A stretch of DNA of 6,490 bases from an uncultured Bacteroidales bacterium (GCA_937900465.1 CALCEJ010000146.1:1-6490), one strand, 5' to 3'; counted from the first letter of the stretch, positions 1-4,898 are shown. The notes: generated by a model from the letters alone, not told the origin. A program made the numbers and translations.

Positions 1-602
1 TCTGTTACGAATTCTTCTTTCGAAACCCTTTCGGCGTGACGGGGGCCGGGGGCGTCATCCTTGGCGGGGTGTCCCACCGGGAACAGGGCGACGATCTCAT
101 AGCCGGCGGTCTCAGGGAAGTCCGCAGCGATTTTCTTCGGGTCGAACGACCCTACCCAGACGTTACCCAGCCCGAGGGCGGCCGCCTCAAGCATAATATG
201 CGTCCCAACGATTGCGGCGTCAATCTCCGCGCCGTTCTTCCCGTCATATTTCCGGACCCACGCCGCCTTCGGATTGCATCCTACCATAAACACAACGGGA
301 GCGCCGTAGCGGTACTGAGTGGAGGAATCGAGTTTAGAAAGGGCTTCGGGGCTCCGAAGCACCCAGACGTGGACCGGCTGCTTGTTTACGGCGGACGGGG
401 CGAGGCGGGCGGCCTCTATGATATGACTGATTTCCGTGTCGGAAACAGGAGCGTCGGAGAAGTTACGGCAGGAGTATCGATTCCGGGCGAGCGTCATGAA
501 GACGGACTCCTGAGAGGCGATGCGTTTTTCCACATCGGCAAAAGCCGCTCTGTGGTGAATTATGGTGATGTCGCTTAGTTTGTGGAAGATGGACTTTTTC
601 AT
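1..602 (-). CDS. Nitroreductase family protein, 3' end cut by the window edge
   Basis: This gene probably encodes an FMN-dependent NAD(P)H oxidoreductase of the nitroreductase family, a cytoplasmic flavoenzyme; the substrate cannot be told from sequence. From an ATG at 602 there are 200 residues before the left edge. Family marks are RYSCRNF at about residues 42-48 (flavin-binding arginine and serine region), LAPSAVNKQP at 67-76, the helix GTHIMLEAAALGLGNVWVGS at 133-152, and FPVGHPAKDDAPGPRH near the end. The family usually stops about 5-15 residues beyond this point, so little is missing. The start is uncertain. An in-frame ATG at 497, with AGGAG nine bases upstream, gives MTLARNRYSCR, but this trims the usual first helix by two or three residues. 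The codons between 602 and 497 look like coding sequence, and a weak promoter lies just above 602. No partner gene is visible on its side. Confidence 0.88.
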   Translation of the reverse strand, partial: MKKSIFHKLSDITIIHHRAAFADVEKRIASQESVFMTLARNRYSCRNFSDAPVSDTEISHIIEAARLAPSAVNKQPVHVWVLRSPEALSKLDSSTQYRYGAPVVFMVGCNPKAAWVRKYDGKNGAEIDAAIVGTHIMLEAAALGLGNVWVGSFDPKKIAADFPETAGYEIVALFPVGHPAKDDAPGPRHAERVSKEEFVT

Positions 603-620
603 ATCTTTGATCTTTTGCAG

Positions 621-653
621 GCAAGATAGGATTTTTTTTTGCAACTTTGCAAA
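621..653 (-). promoter_or_regulatory. Weak candidate promoter for the nitroreductase gene
   Basis: On the minus strand TTTG (653-650) is followed after 21 bases by TATCTTGC (628-621). The layout resembles the Bacteroidota -33/-7 arrangement, but the last two bases of the -7 box differ from TAnnTTTG. Transcription would start near 614, giving a very short leader to the ATG at 602. This is inference from pattern only. Confidence 0.25.
642..649 (+). promoter_or_regulatory. Candidate -7 promoter box for the DUF1963 gene
   Basis: CAACTTTG follows a nine-base T run and a G. It matches the Bacteroidota -7 box TAnnTTTG except for the first base. A TTTG at 614-617 is a possible -33 box, but the 24-base spacer is longer than usual. 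The box lies 23 bases before the ATG at 673, which favours that start over the in-frame ATG at 562. Confidence 0.5.
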
Positions 654-672
654 TCTAAAAGGAAAAAATTTT

Positions 673-1311
673 ATGTCCATTGGTATCCGCTTTACAGGCC
701 GTGAAGGCGACAGACTGACCCCCGGAGATCTCTCCGGAAAGAGCAAATGGTGGGGCGCGCCGGACCTTCCGGTTTTCGTTGATTATCCCACCGACGATGA
801 AGGCAACCCCCTCACATTCGTGTGTCAGATCCGCCTCGAAGACCTGAACGGGCTTCCGGGCGCGGAGCTGCTTCCCGGGAGGGGAATGCTATATTTCTTT
901 GCTGCAATAGGAGAGTATATCCCCGCCCTCGACGGAGATTCTGCCGGCCACAACGGCATCGGCGAGTGGTCCGGCGACGCATTCAGAGTCCTCTACAGCC
1001 CGGTGACAGAAGGCCTCGAGCCTTTCGAAATCCTCTATGAGGACGACGATACCCCGGCATACCTTCCGGCAGAGGGAATAACTTTCGAAGCCGCCGCGGA
1101 CGCCTATGACAGCTTCAAGCTGCTCGGGACCCCCTACTACGAAGAGATCAGCTCCGAGCTCCCCGGTTACGTGAACCTGCTCCAGATTGACGAGAACGAC
1201 GACTGGGGCCTTACCCTCTACGACTGCGGGATGATCTGTTTCCTGATCCGTCCGGAGGATCTCCGTGACCTCCGCCTCGACCGCGTCAAAGTCTATTTCC
1301 ACTCCTTCTAG
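673..1311 (+). CDS. DUF1963 (YwqG-like) protein
   Basis: The product is a 212-residue soluble protein of the DUF1963/YwqG family, whose biochemical role is not established. Family marks are the N-terminal KSKWWGAPDLPVFVDYPTDDEGNPL (about residues 23-47), the LTFVCQIRLEDL strand-helix unit (48-59), LLPGRGMLYFFAA (67-79), and the C-terminal DDWGLTLYDCG-MICFLIRPEDL segment (176-198). The middle is rich in Asp and Glu, so the protein is acidic. There is no signal peptide or membrane segment. I chose the ATG at 673 because a -7-like box lies just upstream. The in-frame ATG at 562 would add 37 residues rich in Phe, Ile and Cys, read through the promoter region. The pnuC-like gene follows after 78 bases on the same strand, and no terminator is seen between them, so the two may share a transcript. 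Confidence 0.82.
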   Translation: MSIGIRFTGREGDRLTPGDLSGKSKWWGAPDLPVFVDYPTDDEGNPLTFVCQIRLEDLNGLPGAELLPGRGMLYFFAAIGEYIPALDGDSAGHNGIGEWSGDAFRVLYSPVTEGLEPFEILYEDDDTPAYLPAEGITFEAAADAYDSFKLLGTPYYEEISSELPGYVNLLQIDENDDWGLTLYDCGMICFLIRPEDLRDLRLDRVKVYFHSF

Positions 1312-1378
1312 GCCCATACTTCCCGCCCACAGGCCCACAAGCCCACAGGCCCATAGGCCCACAAGCCCACAAACCACA
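1310..1378 (+). repeat. Array of degenerate 8-bp tandem repeats
   Basis: Five clean 8-base units run from 1331 to 1370: AGGCCCAC, AAGCCCAC, AGGCCCAT, AGGCCCAC, AAGCCCAC. A decayed unit AAACCACA follows at 1371-1378. Further partial units (AGGCCCAT at 1310-1317 and CGCCCAC at 1324-1330) reach back to the stop codon of the DUF1963 gene. The variation alternates A(G/A)GCCCA(C/T). The array fills almost the whole gap before the transporter start at 1390 and is strongly strand-asymmetric, with C on the plus strand and G on the minus. It has no spacers, so it is not CRISPR. Confidence 0.85.
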
Positions 1379-1389
1379 CCCGCGGCCCC

Positions 1390-2139
1390 ATGCTTCCCGA
1401 AAAAGAAAAGACCTTCAACAAATGGTTCAGCGCGTTCATCCTCGTCGGGATGACGGTTGTAACCTGTATCGTAACGGCAATCAAGATTTCCGGCACCGGG
1501 GGCGGAGACCGCGTGTGGCTGCTCGTAACGGCATTTGGTTCACTTATGGGCGTAATGGCAACGGTAAGTTCAGCGAACGGATGGATAATAACCTTTCTGT
1601 TCGGTCTGCTCGACGTTTCCATCTACGGAATCTCCTGTTGGATAAACTGGCGGAGCGGCGGATCCGGGCTCGGAAACGCCCTCCTTCACTTCATCTATTT
1701 CGTGCCTATGCAGTTCGTAGGCTTTTTCCAGTGGAAGCGGCGCGGCGCAAAAGCATCGGCCCGGGTCAATGCGCGACGTCTGAGCCCGGCGATGCGGTGG
1801 GGGTGGCTTGGAATTACAGTGGCGTCAACGGCCGTCCTCTACCTTGTCCTGCTGAGGTTCGACAGGTCTGCCGCAGAGGGCTTTCTCAGGGTGGCTGTAC
1901 TGCTGGATGTGATACCCCTTGTCTGCAACATCATCGGCCAGCTTCTTATGTCTACGGCGTATATGGAGCAGTGGTGGTTCTGGATAGCGGTGAACATTAC
2001 GTCGATAGCCTTCTGGATATTCTCAGACAAGGCTTTTGCCCCGGTATACATCGTCAAGTACAGCTTCTACCTGATCAACTCGCTGAACGGACTTCGTATC
2101 TGGCTCCAGCTCAGCGCACCCCCATCAGACCAGCCTTAG
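1390..2139 (+). CDS. pnuC: PnuC-family vitamin/nucleoside transporter
   Basis: This is an inner-membrane protein of 249 residues of the PnuC family, facilitators for nicotinamide riboside or related vitamins (PnuT-type members carry thiamine). Seven or eight hydrophobic segments are visible, roughly at 12-33, 44-60, 65-87, 97-115, 138-155, 167-189, 194-212 and 218-240. Diagnostic pieces are SANGWIITFLFGLLDVSIYG (61-80), HFIYFVPMQFVGFFQW (100-115), DVIPLVCNIIGQLLM (173-187), EQWWFWIAVNITSIAFWI (193-210) and the closing YSFYLINSLNGLRIW (224-238). A basic loop at about 116-137 separates the halves. The ATG at 1390 sits 11 bases past the repeat array and has no clear ribosome binding site. No riboswitch-like leader and no partner enzyme gene (such as nadR, or a thiamine kinase) is next to it, so the substrate stays open between nicotinamide riboside, thiamine and others. 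Confidence 0.88.
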   Translation: MLPEKEKTFNKWFSAFILVGMTVVTCIVTAIKISGTGGGDRVWLLVTAFGSLMGVMATVSSANGWIITFLFGLLDVSIYGISCWINWRSGGSGLGNALLHFIYFVPMQFVGFFQWKRRGAKASARVNARRLSPAMRWGWLGITVASTAVLYLVLLRFDRSAAEGFLRVAVLLDVIPLVCNIIGQLLMSTAYMEQWWFWIAVNITSIAFWIFSDKAFAPVYIVKYSFYLINSLNGLRIWLQLSAPPSDQP

Positions 2140-2194
2140 GGGCCTGCCACGTCGCATTTTAGCCCGTTTGTTTTCATTTAATAAAAATTTTTGC

Positions 2195-2202
2195 TTACTT
2201 TG
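2195..2202 (+). promoter_or_regulatory. Candidate -7 promoter box for acpP
   Basis: TTACTTTG, preceded by an AT-rich stretch (AAAAATTTTTGC), resembles TAnnTTTG with one mismatch. A TTTG at 2167-2170 may be the -33 box, though the spacer is 24 bases. Transcription would begin near 2208 and leave a leader of about 55 bases before the acpP start at 2263. Confidence 0.55.
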
Positions 2203-2204
2203 CG

Positions 2205-2237
2205 ACGTTTTTCGGACGAGAAAAAGAGTAAAAACGT
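2205..2237 (+). promoter_or_regulatory. Inverted repeat in the acpP 5' UTR / start region
   Basis: ACGTTTTT (2205-2212) and AAAAACGT (2230-2237) form a perfect 8-bp inverted repeat around a 17-base loop, beginning three bases after the -7 box. It could be a hairpin at the 5' end of the mRNA or a protein-binding dyad over the transcription start. No known operator was recognised. The symmetry is direct observation; the function is inference. Confidence 0.45.
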
Positions 2238-2262
2238 ATAAAAACTTAAAACCTGAATTATT

Positions 2263-2508
2263 ATGACTAATGAAGAAATCGTAAAGGTTGTCAAGGACAT
2301 TATCGTTGACAAGCTTGGCGTTGAAGAGTCGGCCGTCACAGAGACCGCAAGCTTCACCAACGACCTCGGCGCTGATTCCCTCGACACAGTGGAGCTTCTT
2401 ATGGAGTTCGAGCGCGTGTTCGGCATCAAGATCCCCGATGAGGAGACAGCCGGAATCCAGACCGTTGCAGACGCTATCGCAAAGGTACAGGAAAAAGTAG
2501 GTGAGTAA
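2263..2508 (+). CDS. acpP: Acyl carrier protein
   Basis: The product is an 81-residue acyl carrier protein that holds growing fatty-acyl chains on a 4'-phosphopantetheine arm in cytoplasmic type II fatty acid synthesis. The attachment serine is Ser39 in the motif LGADSLDTVELLMEFE (35-50), followed by the usual FGIKIPDEE recognition helix region (53-61) and a final TVADAIAKV helix (67-75). The length and strongly acidic composition are normal for the family. The leader is A-rich and has no Shine-Dalgarno sequence (AATTATTATG at the start), typical of Bacteroidota. The gene has its own promoter and is followed within about 20 bases by a terminator, so it appears to be transcribed alone; fabF, its frequent downstream neighbour, is absent here. 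Confidence 0.97.
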   Translation: MTNEEIVKVVKDIIVDKLGVEESAVTETASFTNDLGADSLDTVELLMEFERVFGIKIPDEETAGIQTVADAIAKVQEKVGE

Positions 2509-2526
2509 TTGAATTACAGCCTTTGA

Positions 2527-2567
2527 AAATAAGCAGAGCCTGCCGTTTCGGCGGGCTCTGTTTATTT
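2527..2567 (+). terminator. Strong hairpin terminator between convergent genes, probably bidirectional
   Basis: CAGAGCCTGCCG (2534-2545), a TTT loop, and CGGCGGGCTCTG (2549-2560) form a 12-bp stem with one G-T wobble. The stem continues through AAATAAG on the left and TTTATTT on the right to about 19 bp. A/T tracts on both sides give a U-rich tail on either strand, so it can end acpP from the left and the DUF4294 gene from the right. The TAA stop of the DUF4294 gene (2564-2562) lies inside the outer stem. Confidence 0.9.
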
Positions 2568-3314
2568 ATATGTGTCCGGAACGTGAACCTCCGGGGGGTC
2601 TTCGAAGAAGATCGAATAGTAGAAGTTGGGGAAGATTCCAGAGTGCCACATCTGGACCAGTTCCTCGAGGTTACGGTCCGCACCTTCCGGATCGTACTGG
2701 CTTCGAAGGTCATTGTCGAAGATTTTGGCGATTCCGTTCCAGAATCCCGCCGCCGCGCCGTTTTTGTATTCCTTGATGATGGAGTAGGAGGACTTGCCGG
2801 TCTCCCTGTCGATGAGTTTGAGGAGCACCCTTCCCTGGGAGATGGTCATCTTCCTCAGGGCGCCTTCGAAGTCGCGGAACAGATCCGCCTGTACCTTACT
2901 TATATAGCGGTCGCGTTTCATAGCGCCGTAGTTGCCGGCTGCGATGGTGCTGTCCACGATTTCCTGGAGGCGGCCGGAAGCGAGGGCGTACGGATACACG
3001 CGGGCGAAATTATAGACCAGTTTATAGTACTTCTTCCAGTCCTTTTCCGAGTGTTTCGACCTTCCGAAAATCCATATCGGGTCCAGCCGGTCGAAGTAGG
3101 TCGTATCTCCGTTCTCCACCGTGAAGCTCAGATATCCGCCGTAAGGGGAGAGCGCCTGCGGATTCTCAGCCGCTTCACGCGTCCGTGCCTGCGCTTCTGC
3201 CTGTTCCTTTGCCCGCTGCATGGCGCGCCTGACGCTCCCTTGTGAGAGAGCGGGCACGGCAGTCGCCACAAGCAGTGCTGCTGAAACTGCGATAACCTTG
3301 AACGAACTTTTCAT
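2562..3314 (-). CDS. Secreted DUF4294 protein
   Basis: The protein has 250 residues and belongs to DUF4294, a family of unknown function that I know from Bacteroidota. A signal peptide is clear: MKSSFKVI, then a hydrophobic stretch ending VPALSQG, with likely cleavage near residue 24; there is no lipobox cysteine. A basic, Ala/Gln/Glu-rich segment (about 26-50) may form a helix. The conserved domain includes DTTYFDRLDPIWIFGR (70-85), YYKLVYNFARVYPYA (96-110), the best-conserved block LRKMTISQGRVLLKLIDRE (153-171), and YDPEGADRNLEELV (207-220). I chose the ATG at 3314 over one at 3329 because a perfect -7 box at 3347-3340 puts the transcript start within a few bases of 3329, and because 3314 gives a clean signal peptide. 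It is convergent with acpP and divergent from the ribosomal operon. A periplasmic or envelope location is inferred. Confidence 0.87.
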   Translation of the reverse strand: MKSSFKVIAVSAALLVATAVPALSQGSVRRAMQRAKEQAEAQARTREAAENPQALSPYGGYLSFTVENGDTTYFDRLDPIWIFGRSKHSEKDWKKYYKLVYNFARVYPYALASGRLQEIVDSTIAAGNYGAMKRDRYISKVQADLFRDFEGALRKMTISQGRVLLKLIDRETGKSSYSIIKEYKNGAAAGFWNGIAKIFDNDLRSQYDPEGADRNLEELVQMWHSGIFPNFYYSIFFEDPPEVHVPDTYK

Positions 3315-3339
3315 AAGCCTTCCGGTCATTTCCGGGGGA

Positions 3340-3347
3340 CAAAGTTA
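3340..3347 (-). promoter_or_regulatory. -7 promoter box for the DUF4294 gene
   Basis: The minus strand reads TTTTG-TAACTTTG, a perfect match to TAnnTTTG. No good TTTG -33 box is seen at the usual distance. The predicted transcript start falls around 3333, so the first ATG at 3329 would have almost no leader, supporting translation from 3314. Confidence 0.65.
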
Positions 3348-3421
3348 CAAAATCCCGGCCAAAGCCTTCGGACAATTTCCGGCAAGGCCCATCTGTCTCC
3401 GGTCTAAAATGCAGTAAAAAA

Positions 3422-3453
3422 TTTTTCAACAAAATACGTAACTTGTTGAAAAA
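3422..3453. repeat. 32-bp near-perfect palindrome upstream of the ribosomal promoter
   Basis: TTTTTCAACAA (3422-3432) and TTGTTGAAAAA (3443-3453) are exact reverse complements. The 10 bases between them carry TACGTA, itself palindromic and centred on the same axis; only two base pairs in the whole 32 break the symmetry. It ends about 60 bases before the -33 box of the rplP promoter. It may be a dimer-binding operator or, less likely, a weak AT-rich terminator. Function is unknown. Confidence 0.75.
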
Positions 3454-3510
3454 ACGAGTGATAGCCTTCAAAAGTCGCGGTCCAAAACAGCAAAAAAAAT
3501 GTAAAAAAGA

Positions 3511-3540
3511 TTTGCAGGTAAAATTTTTTTTGTATCTTTG
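3511..3540 (+). promoter_or_regulatory. Promoter of the rplP-led ribosomal operon
   Basis: TTTG at 3511-3514 and TATCTTTG at 3533-3540 are separated by 18 bases, including an eight-base T run directly before the -7 box. This is the best match in the window to the Bacteroidota housekeeping promoter. The A-tracts just upstream (AAAAAAAA and AAAAAA between 3490 and 3510) may raise its strength. Transcription would start around 3546. Confidence 0.8.
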
Positions 3541-3628
3541 CAGTCCCGTTATCGAGCCCCTTAATAGTTAAGGAATTGAGACTCAATAACTTAGGTTAAA
3601 TTAAGGAAATTTTTAAACATTACACACA
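3541..3628 (+). promoter_or_regulatory. Structured 5' leader of the ribosomal operon
   Basis: The leader is about 80 bases long and AT-rich. CCTTAA (3559-3564) can pair with TTAAGG at 3568-3573 across a TAG loop. Alternatively CCTTAAT (3559-3565) can pair with ATTAAGG at 3600-3606, enclosing a second symmetrical element ATTGAG-A-CTCAAT (3575-3587). The two pairings exclude each other. There is no Shine-Dalgarno sequence before rplP. A ribosomal-protein feedback site is plausible, but I did not recognise a known leader family. Confidence 0.45.
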
Positions 3629-4051
3629 ATGTTACAGCCTAAAAGAACCAAATTCAGAAGGGAACAGAAGAACCGTATGAAGGGCAATGCCGGACGTGGC
3701 AATCAGCTCGCATTCGGATCTTTCGGACTCAAGAATCTCGAGAACTGCTGGCTTACAGCCCACCAGATCGAGGCCGCCCGTCAGGCTATCTCCCGCCGTA
3801 TGAACCGTGAAGGACAGATATGGATCAGGGTATTCCCTGTCAAGCCTTTCACCGCCAAGCCCCTCGATACCCGTATGGGTAAGGGTAAGGGTGACCCCCA
3901 GGGTTTCGTGGCCCCTATCACTCCCGGCCGTATCCTCTTTGAGGCAGAGGGCGTTTCCCTCGAGACCGCTAAGGAGGCAATGCGTCTTGCCGCACAGAAA
4001 CTCCCCGTTGCGACAAAGTTCGTTGTCCGCAGGGATTATGTTGAAGAATAA
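3629..4051 (+). CDS. rplP: 50S ribosomal protein L16
   Basis: L16 is a large-subunit protein that binds 23S rRNA near the peptidyl transferase centre and the A-site tRNA elbow. The 140-residue product is full length and shows the family hallmarks: MLQPKRTKFRREQKNR at the start, GNAGRGNQLAFGSFGLK (19-35), REGQIWIRVFP (60-70), the RMGKGKGDPQGFVAP loop (82-96, whose first Arg is the position hydroxylated in E. coli L16), and AAQKLPVATKFVVRRDY at the end. It is the first gene of its operon, with its own promoter, whereas in most bacteria rpsC stands directly before it. rpmC follows after 18 bases. Confidence 0.98.
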   Translation: MLQPKRTKFRREQKNRMKGNAGRGNQLAFGSFGLKNLENCWLTAHQIEAARQAISRRMNREGQIWIRVFPVKPFTAKPLDTRMGKGKGDPQGFVAPITPGRILFEAEGVSLETAKEAMRLAAQKLPVATKFVVRRDYVEE

Positions 4052-4056
4052 TCTAC

Positions 4057-4062
4057 AGGAGG
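4057..4062 (+). promoter_or_regulatory. Consensus Shine-Dalgarno sequence before rpmC
   Basis: AGGAGG lies seven bases before the ATG at 4070, an ideal spacing. The other ribosomal genes in this operon show no such full motif (rpsQ has a partial AGGA), so this site stands out in a phylum where Shine-Dalgarno use is weak. Confidence 0.8.
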
Positions 4063-4069
4063 AAAGAAA

Positions 4070-4267
4070 ATGAAAGTAGCAGAAGTCAGAGAGATGTCCA
4101 TCGCAGACCTTCGCGACCGTATCGAGGTCGAGAAGAACAACCTGGACACAATGAAGATCAACCACGCTATCTCTCCCCTGGAGGATACGTCCAAGATCAG
4201 GAAAACCCGTCAGGATATCGCCCGTATGATCACGATCCTCGCGGAGAAAGAAAAACAGCAGAACTAA
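4070..4267 (+). CDS. rpmC: 50S ribosomal protein L29
   Basis: L29 is a small helical protein at the exit of the large-subunit peptide tunnel, next to L23. The 65-residue product has the usual two-helix layout: MKVAEVREMSIADLRDRIE, then a long basic second half with KINHAISPLEDTSKIRKTRQDIARMITIL (29-57). Length is normal. It lies between rplP and rpsQ as in most bacteria, with only eight bases before rpsQ. Confidence 0.96.
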   Translation: MKVAEVREMSIADLRDRIEVEKNNLDTMKINHAISPLEDTSKIRKTRQDIARMITILAEKEKQQN

Positions 4268-4275
4268 CAGGAACT

Positions 4276-4530
4276 ATGGAAAGAAATCTTCGCAAGGAAA
4301 GAGTTGGCATCGTGGTCAGCAACAAGATGGACAAGACCATCATCGTCGCAGTCGAAACTCACGAAAAGCACCCCATTTACGGCAAGTTCGTAAAGAAGAC
4401 CACCAAGTTCGTTGCCCAGGATGACAAGAACGAGTGCAGCATCGGTGACACCGTGCGCATTGCAGAAACCCGTCCCCTCAGCAAGACCAAGAACTGGAGA
4501 TTAGTTGAAATCATCGAAAAAGTCAAGTAA
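4276..4530 (+). CDS. rpsQ: 30S ribosomal protein S17
   Basis: S17 is a primary binder of 16S rRNA in the 30S body and has an OB fold. The 84-residue product is full length: RKERVGIVVSNKMDKTIIVAVE (6-27), HPIYGKFVKKTTKF (32-45), DDKNECSIGDTVRIAETRPLSKTKNWRLVEI (49-79). A partial Shine-Dalgarno sequence (AGGA) lies a few bases before the start. The stop TAA is followed after two bases by the rplN ATG, which favours translational coupling. In E. coli this gene ends the S10 operon; here it runs straight into the spc-type genes without a promoter or terminator. Confidence 0.98.
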   Translation: MERNLRKERVGIVVSNKMDKTIIVAVETHEKHPIYGKFVKKTTKFVAQDDKNECSIGDTVRIAETRPLSKTKNWRLVEIIEKVK

Positions 4531-4532
4531 TT

Positions 4533-4898
4533 ATGATACAGCAGGAAACACGTTTATCGGTGGCTGACAACAGCGGAGCAAAGGAAGTCCTCTGCATCCG
4601 TGTGCTTGGCGGTACCCACCATCGTTACGCCACCATCGGCGACACCATCGTCGTCACGGTGAAGAGCGCCATTCCTGGCGGTGACATCAAGAAAGGCACC
4701 GTCACAAAGGCTGTCGTAGTCCGCACCAAGAAGGAAATCCGCCGCGCAGACGGTTCTTATATCCGTTTCGACGACAACGCCTGTGTTCTTCTGAACAACG
4801 CCGGCGAACTCCGCGGAACCCGTATCTTCGGTCCCGTTTCCAGGGAACTCCGTGAGAACTATATGAAGATTGTTTCACTGGCACCCGAAGTCCTTTAA
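4533..4898 (+). CDS. rplN: 50S ribosomal protein L14
   Basis: L14 binds 23S rRNA at the subunit interface, forms bridges to 16S rRNA and is the docking site of the silencing factor RsfS. The 121-residue product has the typical length. Marks are MIQQETRLSVADNSGAKEVLCIRVLGG at the N-terminus, GDTIVVTVKSAIPGGDIKKG (37-56), the signature-type AVVVRTKKEIRRADGSYIRFDDNACVLLN (60-88), and GTRIFGPVSRELR toward the C-terminus. It is the first gene of the spc-type set and is 14 bases from rplX. Confidence 0.98.
   Translation: MIQQETRLSVADNSGAKEVLCIRVLGGTHHRYATIGDTIVVTVKSAIPGGDIKKGTVTKAVVVRTKKEIRRADGSYIRFDDNACVLLNNAGELRGTRIFGPVSRELRENYMKIVSLAPEVL

Larger units (their letters stand above)
3315..3628. other. 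314-base gene-free divergent control region
   Basis: No credible coding sequence lies between the DUF4294 start and rplP. From left to right the region holds the minus-strand promoter for DUF4294 (3340-3347), a stretch of about 70 bases (3348-3418) in which I see nothing, a 32-bp palindrome (3422-3453), an A/T-rich tract, the ribosomal operon promoter (3511-3540) and a structured leader (3541-3628). I see no remnant of rpsC, the gene expected upstream of rplP. Confidence 0.8.

Noticed and set aside
36..578. A 180-codon open frame on the plus strand
   Set aside because: It lies opposite the nitroreductase gene, whose minus-strand translation shows clear family motifs; the plus-strand product is Gly/Arg-rich and matches nothing I know.
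562..672. Longer start for the DUF1963 gene at the ATG at 562
   Set aside because: The 37 added residues are read through the T run and the -7 box, are unlike the family, and the ATG at 673 gives a proper N-terminus.
1310..1378. Possible CRISPR array
   Set aside because: Units are 8 bases long and contiguous, without spacers, and no cas genes are nearby.
1312..1389. NAD- or thiamine-sensing riboswitch before pnuC
   Set aside because: The gap is filled by the 8-bp repeats, and no riboswitch core motif is visible.
889..1622. Two minus-strand open frames with VGLWACGLVGLWA-type repeats
   Set aside because: The repeats are only the translation of the 8-bp array; the frames overlap the well-supported DUF1963 and PnuC genes.
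1422..2162. A 246-codon open frame on the plus strand inside pnuC
   Set aside because: It is the +2 shadow of the transporter; its product is Arg/Pro-rich with no membrane segments, while the frame starting at 1390 gives a textbook PnuC.
2523..3245. A 240-codon plus-strand open frame opposite the DUF4294 gene
   Set aside because: It begins inside the terminator hairpin and mirrors a gene with a signal peptide and conserved family blocks.
3422..3453. The palindrome as an intrinsic terminator
   Set aside because: The stem is AT-rich, the loop is 10 bases, and no gene ends near it on either strand (both flanking genes point away), so a terminator has nothing to end.
3632..4165. A 177-codon minus-strand open frame across rplP and rpmC
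   Set aside because: It is antisense to two ribosomal proteins with unmistakable sequences.
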